Positions 33,881 to 44,418 of a stretch of DNA of 64,000 nt are shown here, piece after piece. The notes under the pieces were generated by a model that had not been told where the DNA came from, made no database searches, and saw only the letters and a list, made by a program, of their open reading frames with translations. Numbering within the stretch: position 1 is the stretch's first letter; every line of letters starts with the position of its first letter. The stretch spans positions 1,399,777-1,463,776 of the forward strand of contig CM030939.1 in NCBI GenBank assembly GCA_018136815.1, written 5' to 3'. The translations under genes were made by a program, and so were the position numbers. The DNA is from Isochrysis galbana (lineage: Eukaryota; Haptophyta; Isochrysidales; Isochrysidaceae).

Positions 33881-34381
33881 ATGGCCCCAAGGATGCCTGC
33901 CACCAAGGCTGTGCCCGCCCCTGGCCACTACCACTACACCATCCAGGCCCACGATCCCACGATGCACGATGCCCGAGCGATTGAGCGCGCCGCGACCGTC
34001 GAGGACGTCAGGAAAGCGGCAGAGTACTGCCGCGCGAACGACGTTGGCGTCAAAGCCGCGCTGGCAACGGAGTTGATCCCCCATGCGACGCGCTCTCGGG
34101 TTGCGGGGGAGCTGCAGTGGCACTCCTCAAGCCTGGAAGTGGAAGTGGTCCAGTGTCAGAGCTGGCTCATCTCATTCTTGGAGATTGCCAGCGAGGGCGC
34201 GCCCGCAGCTAGCGCGGGACGCGGTTCTTGTGGGGAGCTCATGGAGCTTTCCTCGGGTTTGACTACGGGCATGGCGATCGACGCACGACGCACGGAGCGC
34301 GCGGGAGTGCGGAAGGAGGCTTGTGGTGCGTGGCAGGCGACTGGGGGTGGCTCAACCAGGCGCGTGCTTGGCTTGTATTGA
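33881..34381 (+). CDS. hypothetical protein, possible DNA-binding element fragment
   Basis: A 166-residue ORF. Residues about 30-80 (ERAATVEDVRKAAEYCRAND, then VGVKAALATELIPHATRSRV) are helical and resemble the helix-turn-helix at the N-terminus of pogo/CENP-B-like transposases. The remainder is low in recognisable features. It may be an isolated N-terminal fragment of a DNA transposon or a short host gene. Confidence 0.3.
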   Translation: MAPRMPATKAVPAPGHYHYTIQAHDPTMHDARAIERAATVEDVRKAAEYCRANDVGVKAALATELIPHATRSRVAGELQWHSSSLEVEVVQCQSWLISFLEIASEGAPAASAGRGSCGELMELSSGLTTGMAIDARRTERAGVRKEACGAWQATGGGSTRRVLGLY

Positions 34382-34600
34382 CTCTTGACTCGTTGACTCG
34401 GGGTATAGACTCCGGAACTCGGGGGGGCTCGCTTGGGAACACGGTGGGACTCGACGAAGTTGCTACAAAATCACTCACCAAAAAAACCAAAAACCAACGA
34501 CCTTGGGCTCGCTCAGAAGAATAACGTAAAATACACTCCGAAATCATACGATAAACAAACCCCTCCCGTGCGGCGAAGGCTGAGGTCGCGATCGCTAGTC

Positions 34601-35233
34601 TGACGGATTGGAGGTTATGGATGGAACAGGAGGGACCGAACGGGACGGAAGGTAGGCGGCGACAGGCACGGCATTTTGGCCATAGGCGGGCGGGACGGGC
34701 AGACCATCTTCCATGGTTGGAAGATGGATGGCGGGCAGTGGCGAGGGCGAGCGCGAAGACGGAGCGGACATAGCGGATAGCGAGGGTGAGTGGGTGAATG
34801 AGTGGATTTGGTTGGTGTTGTAAGATTGTTGGTTACGACTGAGCGAGAGCGAGAGCGAGAACGAGGGAGCGAGGAGCGACTGGGACGAGGGACGAGGGCG
34901 ACAGAGGCCGACAGGGTACCAATCCGATGAGTCCGACAACAATCCGAGACACGCACACTTGACTTTCACCCAACATTCCTCCACACTAACGTATCTTTCT
35001 CCACTTGGGCGGGGAAAACACAGAAGGAAGGAAACAAGGAAGAGAAAGCCGACAAGAGAGCGATGATGCGACGGAAGAGCCGACGGCGAACGGCGGTTAC
35101 CGCGAACGAGTAGATAGAAAGTAAGGAGGGAATCTACGAGCGCAAACCGGAAGGAGAGAGAGGGTAGGCTTCGCGCGGGGGAAAGGTCCGCAACGACGAA
35201 CACCTACGACGAGAGCGAGAACGAGCGCGGGCG
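34601..35233. mobile_element. truncated LTR copy of the 850-bp family
   Basis: It starts TGACGGATTGGAGGTTA, matching the start of the solo LTRs at 57590 and 58600. On the minus strand it carries the same Ser/Pro-rich ORF start (MSAPSSRSPSP, from 34769). Similarity fades near 35233, about 215 bp before the expected right end, and no target duplication was found. Confidence 0.65.
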
Positions 35234-36464
35234 CACGACCTTCGCGCGGCCGGCTGCCTCCTCAATTGTGGACCACTCAAGGGCGCTGCCCTCGAGTGTG
35301 TCCACCTCCTCAGTCCCCCAAGCTGAGGCTGCTTGGGCGGTGGCTGGGGCAACAGCCAGCGCCATGTCGTCACAGGCCATCGCCAGAGAGAGAGAGAGAG
35401 AGAGACGAAGGAACGCCTGATGTGCAGTGAATATAATGGGCAAAATTACGTATATGTAAAAGTACAGACATTAGCGGGAAGAGGGGGGTGATGGAGAGGC
35501 TTCCCGCGCCACCTCGTCCTCGCGCCAAAAGTTTGTATTTCATGGTTTTGTTATTGACCTTGTAGCTTTGTTTTTGCCCCCACCTGATACCCCTTTGTCA
35601 GGTCTAAAGGACCTGATATCATGACATCAGGACCTCATATCAGCCTGATGTCCCATCACTGCCTCCGGTGGTATCTTGGCCTCTATCTCCGTAGCCCGTC
35701 TAGGGGGGCCCTTGCGAAAGTCGCTACCACTGGGTGGTAGTCTGATGCCGCTATGCCCGTGAAGAGTTTCAGATCTATGTATGCCTTGTACCATCTCCAC
35801 GTGGAGTAGTATTCGGCGGCGTAAACGCGATCTATCCTAGTGTGAGTTTGATGTCCGCATGCGTTTTGGCTAGCGCAGGTAGAAAGCTAGTGAAGAGCTG
35901 GGTGGCATAAGGGGGGAAGGGTGCTTGCGCTTGCCGCGGCAGGGTGTCCTGTCTTGAGTGAGCGCTAGTCCCGTTCCTTTGCCGCGCCGCGACCCATAAA
36001 AATTTGGTAAAAATTTAGTCATTGTAATCAAGATGAGGCCTGCCGTGGCTCCTCTCTTATATGTTTTACATCGCACATCGCTCATTATTTGCTGGGAACT
36101 GGAACTGGCGAGCTGGCGCCAGGCGCCAGTTGCCAGTTGAGATGGCACTGGCACTGGCGCCAAACACTGGTGCTAGTACTGTTGCCCCAACACTGTCGCA
36201 GTGTGTCTCGGCATGCCCCCTGACTGCTGCGGCGCCCCCCCCCCCCCTCCCGGCGGCGCCTCGCCTGCGGGTGTGAAAGCGCTGTGAGAAGAAAGACTGA
36301 AGACACCGAGGCTAAGCAGTTTTAAAGGTAGAGAGGGGGGGCGGGGGGGGGGGGGGGAGAGCGCGGGCGAGGCCCCCGCCAGTCGATGGCGGGGTGATCA
36401 GGCCAGAGTAGGAGAGAGTAGAGTGTAGCGAGCGTGCGGGGGTTGGCGCGGTCGAGGCTCTCCG
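35234..36464. other. no gene seen; possible stray exon and TGATATCA palindromes
   Basis: A minus-strand ORF (35380-35204) with an acidic, Ala-rich start could be an exon, but nothing supports it. 35600-35660 holds repeated GACCTGATATCATGACATC words; 36085-36160 holds repeated CTGGCGCCAG/CTGGCAACTG words. G tracts occur at 36331-36357. Confidence 0.4.
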
Positions 36465-38297
36465 ATGGATAGGTGGGCGCATCGAGAGCAGGCCACCGAG
36501 AGCAGTGTACGTCTCCCCCTCAGAGGAACCACGGCCGTGCTGCTGCGGCTGAGGGAGCTCCTCTGCTGCTGCTTTTCTTACAATCTCCCCTCCAATCTCT
36601 CAGCTCACCCAACCGTGGCAGCCATTCTCTCGGTGGTGGTACTTTTCCTAACCATTGCCATCGCCGGCTACTCCTCCCTCTCGCGCGGAATGATGGCCAT
36701 GCTTTGCTTCATCTTCGCCACAATCCATTTTGCCGTATTTGCATGTCTTCCCGCGCCGAGGCCGCTGGGTAGCGCGCGAGATCTGCTTCAAGTCCATCCA
36801 CTCGGCTTGATTCTCATCGCCATCATGCATGTCAGCACCATTCAGCCGCTCCCACCGCCAGATGGCTTCGCGATTGAGCCCGTCATGGTCTGCCTTGTCG
36901 CCTTCTTACTGCAGACGTTCTTTGCGCTTCAGCGGTACCCGCTCTCGATGCGCCTGTTTTTCATGGCCGTTGTCACTAGCATGAGCGCTTGCGCGCCCCT
37001 ATTCTCGATCGGCCTCGTCAACGAGCTGGTCCTCATCCTAGGCGGCAACGTCATTGGACTCATATGCGGCCTTGTCATCAATTCCGACCAGCGAATTGTC
37101 GACAGGCTGCTCGATGACATCTCGCTCCACCGGCACGCCGACTCGCGGCTCAATCACGTTCTGAAGGGGCAGCTCGACGGCGCCAGGGCCCTGTTGCAGC
37201 CGCTGCTCGACGAAGTAGAGGCCCACAACGGGCCAATGCCCGCGGCCTGCTCGATCACGTCCGATGTGCGCCGCATGATCGGCGAGGCAGTCGACTGGTG
37301 TGCTGACGCTGCCCTATCCCACGCCTCGGCTCCGTTGGCGTGGCAGTGGGCCACCAAGCGCGCGCTGTCAAGCCGCTAGCAGCTCTCCCAAGCGTCGTCA
37401 CGCACCGTTGCGCGCAGGTGCCACACGCGCGAGGTCCTGCTGCAACTCGAGTCTCGCACGTACCGGCCATGGGTGTCGGACGTACCGCTTCGTGAGTGCA
37501 TGCAGGAGCTGGCGGACACATGGTGTGTTGTGACAGCCGACGAGGTGACGCTGCGCATCGACCACTCGTTGCTCCGGTTGATTGTGCAGGAGGCTCTCAG
37601 CAGCGCGCGCCGGAACTCGGCGGCCAAGGCGCCGATAGTGCTTACAGCAAAGCTTGCCCAAGGTGCGCGCTTTCGTGCCGGCTCGCCTGCCATGGCCGGT
37701 GAAGCGCAACACGCTAGCGCGCACAGCGCGGCGAAGGCATCGCCCAACGGCCTCCCGGACATTGTGCACAGCCCGATGCCGCCCGACCTTTGCATCAGAG
37801 CCCAACGGCCTGCACCTCTATATCATCATCATCAACCCGAAGCGCACACGTGAGGCTGAGACCGTGGCCATGGAGCGCGAGCGCGCCTTCCTGCGGAGGC
37901 ATGCGGCCGTAGCGCGAACAGAGAGCGTGCGCAGGTGTGCGCCCGACACGGCTTGCCGGCACATTCCCGAACCCCTGACCTCCTTGACCCCACCTGCTCC
38001 TCCAAGGCTGCCCGGGGTGGTAAGGCCCCAACATAGCTAATGATCCCCCGCCGCACTACGAGCCGTGTCCCTCGCTTCGTGGATGGTGTACGTGACGCCC
38101 CCCCTGCTCTTACCGCCTCCTCCCTTTCCATCGCCTACCACCTTCCCCCTCGCATTCCGGCGTGCAGCGATCAAGTAGCCGACTCCATCCGACTAGCGGT
38201 GGATGCACTTGGTGGCACCGTCAGCTTACGATCGGACGAGCGCTTCACCTCGGTGCGCATCAACCTGCCAGTCGTCATGCCTGCGACATGCGGGTGA
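36465..38297 (+). CDS. membrane histidine-kinase-like protein, degenerate ATP-binding domain
   Basis: Four exons (36465-37297, 37418-37662, 37799-37934, 38168-38297) splice exactly into a 447-residue frame. Residues about 50-206 form five or six membrane segments. The segment NHVLKGQLDGARALL follows, with His231 in the phospho-acceptor position of an H-x-x-K-x-x-L dimerisation helix. CHTREVLLQLESRTY spans the first intron. A degenerate N-box (LLRLIVQEALSSARRNS) and a terminal strand-helix-strand (IRLAVDALGGTVSLRS ... SVRINLPV) outline an HATPase_c fold. The N-box asparagine is replaced by serine and no DxGxG box is visible, so ATP binding is doubtful; it may be a pseudokinase, or a G-box exon may have been missed. 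No receiver domain is attached. Introns are 120, 136 and 233 nt, all ending AG. Confidence 0.75.
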
Positions 38298-38690
38298 GGT
38301 GCTTGTGCAATCTCCGTGAAGTCATCAGCTGCGGGTTGCAATGGCTCGCCTTGGAATTGCTTGCTTTTTGTTGTTCTCCATGTGGCGATCCGAGTTTTGC
38401 GTGCGCCCTATTCCTTTTCAAGCGTGGTCGAACCTCAAGTAATCGAAGATCAGCGATGTTATTCGGATGGCCGCCGCGTTTCAAGGCATTTACGAGCCTT
38501 CTTCGAGCCTCGACCATCCTTTCCTGTTCGAATCTAGCCATGCAAGCACAAGCTCGGCGTTCTCCCTAATTAATGTTCGTTCTTCCAGTCGTTTTCAACT
38601 TCGTTTTTCTGTGCTCTTTTTTGAGCGAAACTTTTGCGGGTGGATGTGGGTGTGTGGGGCATGTCGTGTGTAGTGTATGTGTTGGTGGCG
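38298..38690. other. no gene seen
   Basis: Intergenic DNA between the kinase-like gene and the composite mobile locus. No recognisable ORF or repeat. Confidence 0.4.
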
Positions 38691-38721
38691 GCAGTGGAAA
38701 AATATTGCTACACTTTCAGCG

Positions 38722-38880
38722 ATGGAGCTCGCGCCGACAGCTCCCCTCTCCCAGCCCCCCGCCGTCACGACGCCCCAACGGGGCTGACCCAAGCCGCCGG
38801 AGCCGAAGCGCTCGCAGGCCGCTGCCCCTACCGACCAAGACGTCGACATGGCTCCGCCGCCCTCGCCTCCCCATGCAGCC
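38722..38880 (+). pseudogene. ORF1/gag-like relic related to the ORF at 50872
   Basis: The frame reads MELAPTAPLSQPP, a stop near 38785, then PKPPEPKRSQ and DQDVDMAPPPSPP. It parallels MERAPTAPTSQP, PKPPEPKRSQ and DQDVEMAPPPSPP in the minus-strand ORF starting at 50872. The stop codon and the truncation show it is dead. Confidence 0.8.
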
Positions 38881-38999
38881 ACAGATTCTGTTGTGGTTAG
38901 GGGGAGAGCCGCCCTTTAGGTTTCCCAAAGAGAGGCCCTCTCTCTTTGTTTTCCCGCCTTCGCGTGTTTCGGTTTCTCCCTTTGGGTCGCATCCTCTCC

Positions 39000-39185
39000 G
39001 TCCGATCGGGATCCTCCGATCCCGATCTTCCTCTCTTCCCCCCGTGTGTTAGGATAGGGGTGATCGCTCTCGATCCCCCTTCCTTGTTTTTCTCATGTGT
39101 GCGCCCCCTTTCTTTCCTTGCGCGCGCCCCGTGTGTTTCCCGCGTTTTCTCTTGTCCCAGAGTTCCGAGAGTCGCGCCCATGGCC
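39000..39185. repeat. 186-bp direct repeat, left copy
   Basis: Identical to 39566-39751 except for one base (CTCGATCC versus CTCAATCC). It opens with a hairpin GATCGGGATC-CTCC-GATCCCGATC and ends GTCGCGCCCATGGCC. Confidence 0.95.
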
Positions 39186-39186
39186 G

Positions 39187-39423
39187 CACTCCCTGGGGCT
39201 GTGGGCGCCTCCGCCAGCCGCACCTCCGCCGCCTCAATCGCCGCCGCCTGCACCTCCCTCCGAGCCTCCGCCGCCTCCCTCGACCCCGAATGTATGCCAA
39301 GAGCAGCCACCTTTGGACTGCAGCACACTGATCGAGCAGCTCGGTTGCGGCGAGAACAGTCTGATGTTTGCGGGCTGGTGCGACTTCTCGTGCCAGTACC
39401 CCGCGCACTGCGACTCGACGTAA
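39187..39423 (+). pseudogene. Pro-rich / Cys-rich exon fragment between direct repeats
   Basis: One frame encodes a Pro/Ser tract (SPPPAPPSEPPPPPSTP) followed by a compact segment with six cysteines (from VCQEQPPLDCS to QYPAHC) and a WC pair, then a stop. Such Pro-stalk plus Cys-module architecture is seen in secreted or cell-surface algal proteins (ShK-like spacing). There is no upstream signal peptide, so this is a captured or orphan exon. Confidence 0.5.
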
Positions 39424-39565
39424 TGGCGGCGGTTCCTCAGTGATGGCGGAGGAGTCGAGGGAGGCGGCGGCAATGGAGGTGACAATGGGGGTGGGGAAGG
39501 AGGCGCCCGAGGTGGTGGGCGTGGTGGCGGCCAGGGAGGCGAAGAGGGTGGTGGCAGCAACGGTG

Positions 39566-39751
39566 GTCCGATCGGGATCCTCCGATCCCGATCTTCCTCT
39601 CTTCCCCCCGTGTGTTAGGATAGGGGTGATCGCTCTCAATCCCCCTTCCTTGTTTTTCTCATGTGTGCGCCCCCTTTCTTTCCTTGCGCGCGCCCCGTGT
39701 GTTTCCCGCGTTTTCTCTTGTCCCAGAGTTCCGAGAGTCGCGCCCATGGCC
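39566..39751. repeat. 186-bp direct repeat, right copy
   Basis: Right partner of 39000-39185, offset by 566 bp, with one mismatch. The reverse-transcriptase relic's frame opens at its end. Confidence 0.95.
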
Positions 39752-40304
39752 CTAGGAGACATATTGGTGGACAAAGAACACAAGTATTACCTGCGCCGGA
39801 GCGGCGACTTTCACGTAGTCAAGCTTAATGTGATGGGAGAACCCCATATTCATGAGAGAGCCAACCCGCAGCCATCACCAGACGAATTATACATCCCATT
39901 GAAATGGGGCCGAGCGTACGACGGTCCGGCCGAGACGGCATACCCGATACCACAAGAATACACGTTTAAAGGCGCGAATAAAACCCTAGAGGATGTTAAC
40001 GTCAAGGCGCTGACCAAAGCGTTTCTCGCAATGAGGAAAACGAAGAAGCAAAATCCACATTGAGGTGGGAAAAACGACTACCGGATCTCTCCGGGAAATG
40101 GAAACAAGTATCTCAGCTATACAAATACAACTTTTTAACGCCAAGAGACTCATATATGTGTTACCCCCCAGGAGCCAACGCCCCCCAGGAGCTCCCGGGG
40201 GCCCCCGAGAGCTATCGGGGGGAAATTTTCTCCCGATCGCCAACAGCCCCACCGAGAGCTATCGGGGGACCGAGAAAATCCCCCGAGAGCTGTTGGGAGA
40301 TTTT

Positions 40305-40475
40305 ACGTCCCCCGGGGAGCTATCGCGTTTTAAGGTCGGCCCCCAATAGCTATCGGGGGCGAAAGGCGGCCCCCGATAGCTATTGGGGGGAAAAGGACGG
40401 GCGCCGATAGCTATTGGGGGAAAACGACGGGCGCCGATAGCTATCGGGGGGCTGTCCTCGAGCCCCCAGGCGCTA
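40305..40475. repeat. array of CCCGATAGCTATCGGGGG-type palindromes
   Basis: Seven or so near-palindromic units (GAGCTATCG, ATAGCTATCGGGGG, ATAGCTATTGGGGG) are spaced about 18-30 bp apart, extending the palindromes already present inside the terminal repeats. Confidence 0.85.
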
Positions 40476-40504
40476 TTCCCCCCCGTAAGCTGTCAAGGGT
40501 GCCT

Positions 40505-41075
40505 GTCCCGTTTCGCTCTCAACGAGTTGACTCCACACACTGAATACGTTGACTCCACACACTGAACACGTTGACTCCGCACCCTCGACAAGTTGACTGC
40601 ACACACGCAACATGTCGACTTCCCGCTCAACAAGTTGACTGTACCCTCAACAAGTTGACTTCAGACACTGAAGAAGTTAACTCCACACACTGAACGAGCT
40701 GACTCCGCACACTGAGCAAGTTGACTCTACCCGCAACAAGTTCACTGCACGCACTCAACTAGTTGACTCCACGCAGAACAAGTTGACCCCACCCTAAACA
40801 AGTTGACTCCACACTCAACAAGTTGACTCCACACTGAACAAGTTGACTCCACGCTGAACCAGGTGACTCTACCCTCAACGAGTTGACTCCACACACTGAA
40901 CACGTTGACTCCACGCACTGAACACGTTGACTCCACACCCTCGACAAGTTGACTGCACACACGCAACATGTTGACTCCCCGCTCAACAAGTTGACTCTGC
41001 CCTCAACAAGTTGACTTCAGACACTGAAGAAGTTAACTCCACACACTGAACGAGCTGACTCCGCACACTGAGCTC
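40505..41075. repeat. GTTGACTCCACACACTGAA minisatellite
   Basis: About 28 imperfect units of 17-21 bp with a constant GTTGACTCCAC core and variable CTGAACAAG/CTCAACAAG linkers. 40505-40735 and 40870-41070 are near-identical blocks (shared run of units including CTCGACAAGTTGACTGCACA), so a higher-order duplication about 355 bp apart exists. Confidence 0.85.
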
Positions 41076-41496
41076 TAGCGCGTGCACCTTCGCCGCCTGC
41101 CACAGGTGACAGGTGCGGCCAGCGACCAACTCTGCCAACTTGTCAGTCGCCGCGCCGACCCTGCCGCCCTCTTCCAATGAAAGCCGGCGCTCCACCTCTG
41201 TGCGGTGCTGGCGCGCCGTACCGACCGCCCTCCCTCTTCGTTCCCAGCCCCACCACCTTTGGCTCTCACCGACGCTTGCCGCTCCTCCAGCCGCCACCTG
41301 ACCTGCACCTGGCTGCTCAGCGCACCGCCCCTGTTCTCGCCATCTGAGCCGCCGCCGCCCACCATCTATTTCCGCCGTCCTCCCCTTCCTTCCCCCACCC
41401 ACTGAGGTTGCGGCTGAGACGAACGGCGCTGTCGCGCGCACCCTACCGCTGCTTCCCGAGAGAGGGAGGGAGGGGGGGGGGGGGGGGAGAGGGGGG

Positions 41497-41839
<343 letters not shown>

Positions 41840-42598
41840 CCCCCGCTTGTTTGCTCTCGGGGGATTTCCTTTCCCCCCGATAGCTACTGGGGGATCCGCT
41901 TACGGCACCCCCCATGAGCAATCTCCCAACAGCTCTCGGGGGATTTTCTCGGTCCCCCGATAGCTCTCGGTGGGGCTGTTGGCGATCGGGAGAAAATTTC
42001 CCCCCGATAGCTCTCGGGGGCCCCCGGGAGCTCCTGGGGGGCGTTGGCTCCTGGGGGGTAACATATGCACTTCAAACACGTCCTGCATAGGAGAATAGCC
42101 ACGGCGAACCGGTTCGCTGATGATCCGACGTGCCGCTTCTGCGGTATAGCCCCCGAAAGATCCACCCACATAGCCACGTGCATCGCGACGGAGCCTATCT
42201 TCGAATTCATAGAAGGGCTTCTGGGGATAAATCTTAGGCCGGGCTCTGTGATAGCCCAGCGTCTCTTTTGCTACCAGGTAGATAGACCGCATCCCTCCTC
42301 GGGATACTTAGGTATCCTGGCGTGGAGATACATCCAATATGGCAACGCGGACGGTAGGTCCGTTAGAACAATCTTGAGAGCAATCCTTGCGAGATACCAC
42401 TTATTAGCAACGGCGAAGGTCGGTTTCTTTCAAAGATTAATAAAACAACGCGAGAACATGGGGCTACACGGCCCGAGCAACAAACATATTCGGAAAATGA
42501 TAAGCCCCCTGTACACTATAGACAAAGATTTCAACATAGGAGCATCAGAGGACCTCTTGCAGGCGGCGAGAGGCCTGGACATAAGAAACATCACCTAG

Positions 42599-42912
42599 GG
42601 TAGCCAAATCTCTTAATAGGAACCGCACTGAAAACTAATAAACTAATGAAGATCTCACGTTATATGAATGAGCAAAATCCGAGTCGAAACTAGATCAAGA
42701 GACGAGCCACAATCTCCCACCCCCTTCTCTCCAACTCCCGGCCGTAGCAGCGCGCGCGGCCTCCCTCGAACCAGCTTCTCGCTTCTCCGCTAAAGAGGGA
42801 ACTGGGGAAGGGGAAGGGGGTTGTTAGGGGTTAAGGTTGGGTAGTAGGGAAGTACACTAGCAAGCTGCCTCACGCCGCATACGTAGCGGGAATTTTTAAG
42901 AAGATTTTTTTT
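42599..42912 (+). mobile_element. retroelement 3' tail, copy 3 of 3 (most complete)
   Basis: It directly follows the stop of the retroelement ORF at 42598 and so defines the 3' UTR. It shares GACGAGCCACAATCTCCC and the downstream 200 bp with copies 1 and 2, ending AAGAAGATTTTTTTTT. Confidence 0.8.
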
Positions 42913-43280
42913 TAATGTGCCACCATGGCCTCGCGACTCCCTCTCCCTCCCGGTCCACCAGAGCCCCTACTCCTCTCGCCTCGCGCTATTGTCAGACTTT
43001 TGTACAGCCGTTTTGGGCCCACTCGACCTGCTGCGACGGTCGTGTGAGAACGACGCATGCGCGACGAAGCAACGCTGGCAGGGCAGTGTGCCTGCGGTTC
43101 TGTCTCACCTGTGGGAGCCCTGTGGCAGCCCGCATAGTGGCTAGGCCAGATGTGTCGGACCAGCCCGATGAAAGCGGGAGTCCTGCCGGCACTTGCCAAA
43201 AATAGAACGTCAAACTTTTGGCAACGAGGGGTAGGTAGGAGAGCTACGAGGGTGTACAACATAATACCGGAAGGGGGGCG
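42913..43280. other. no gene seen
   Basis: Unique-looking GC-rich DNA between the retroelement tail and the CT tract. Frames are open on both strands but have no domain content. Confidence 0.35.
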
Positions 43281-43299
43281 CGGCGTTGGATCGCAACGG

Positions 43300-44059
<760 letters not shown>

Positions 44060-44418
44060 TGGCACTGGTTCTCTCTCTCTTGTCCTTCAATGTAATCCCT
44101 CTCCTTGTTCTTTGTTTCTTCTCGCGATTGTTTCATCTCTCGTTTTAGTCAGGATGAAGAAAAGATTACGACGGGAGACGAGTGAGAGAGAGAGAGAGAG
44201 AGAGCAAGAGGCAAAAGAAGAGAGTTGCCACTAGGACAGTAGAAGAGAGAGAGCAGAGGGGGGGGGGGGGGAGAGGAGGGAGAGAGAGAAAGGGAGGGAG
44301 GGAGGAGGAGGGAGGGAAAGTGAGGGAGGATAATGGAAAGAAGAGAGAAGAGAGAGAGTAGGAGAAGGGGGGGGAAGAGAGAGAGAGAGAGAGAGAGAAG
44401 AAGAAGAGAGAGAGAGCG

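Noticed and set aside
34601-35233. Treating the LTR copy as a complete solo LTR
   Set aside because: The right end and a target duplication matching TAGTC could not be found.
35204-35443. Possible first exon of a minus-strand gene (acidic, Ala-rich)
   Set aside because: No partner exon or family match was found, and it adjoins a truncated LTR; evidence too weak to annotate.
40505-41075. CRISPR-like array of short direct repeats
   Set aside because: Units are contiguous 17-21-bp minisatellite repeats without unique spacers, inside a eukaryotic TIR element.
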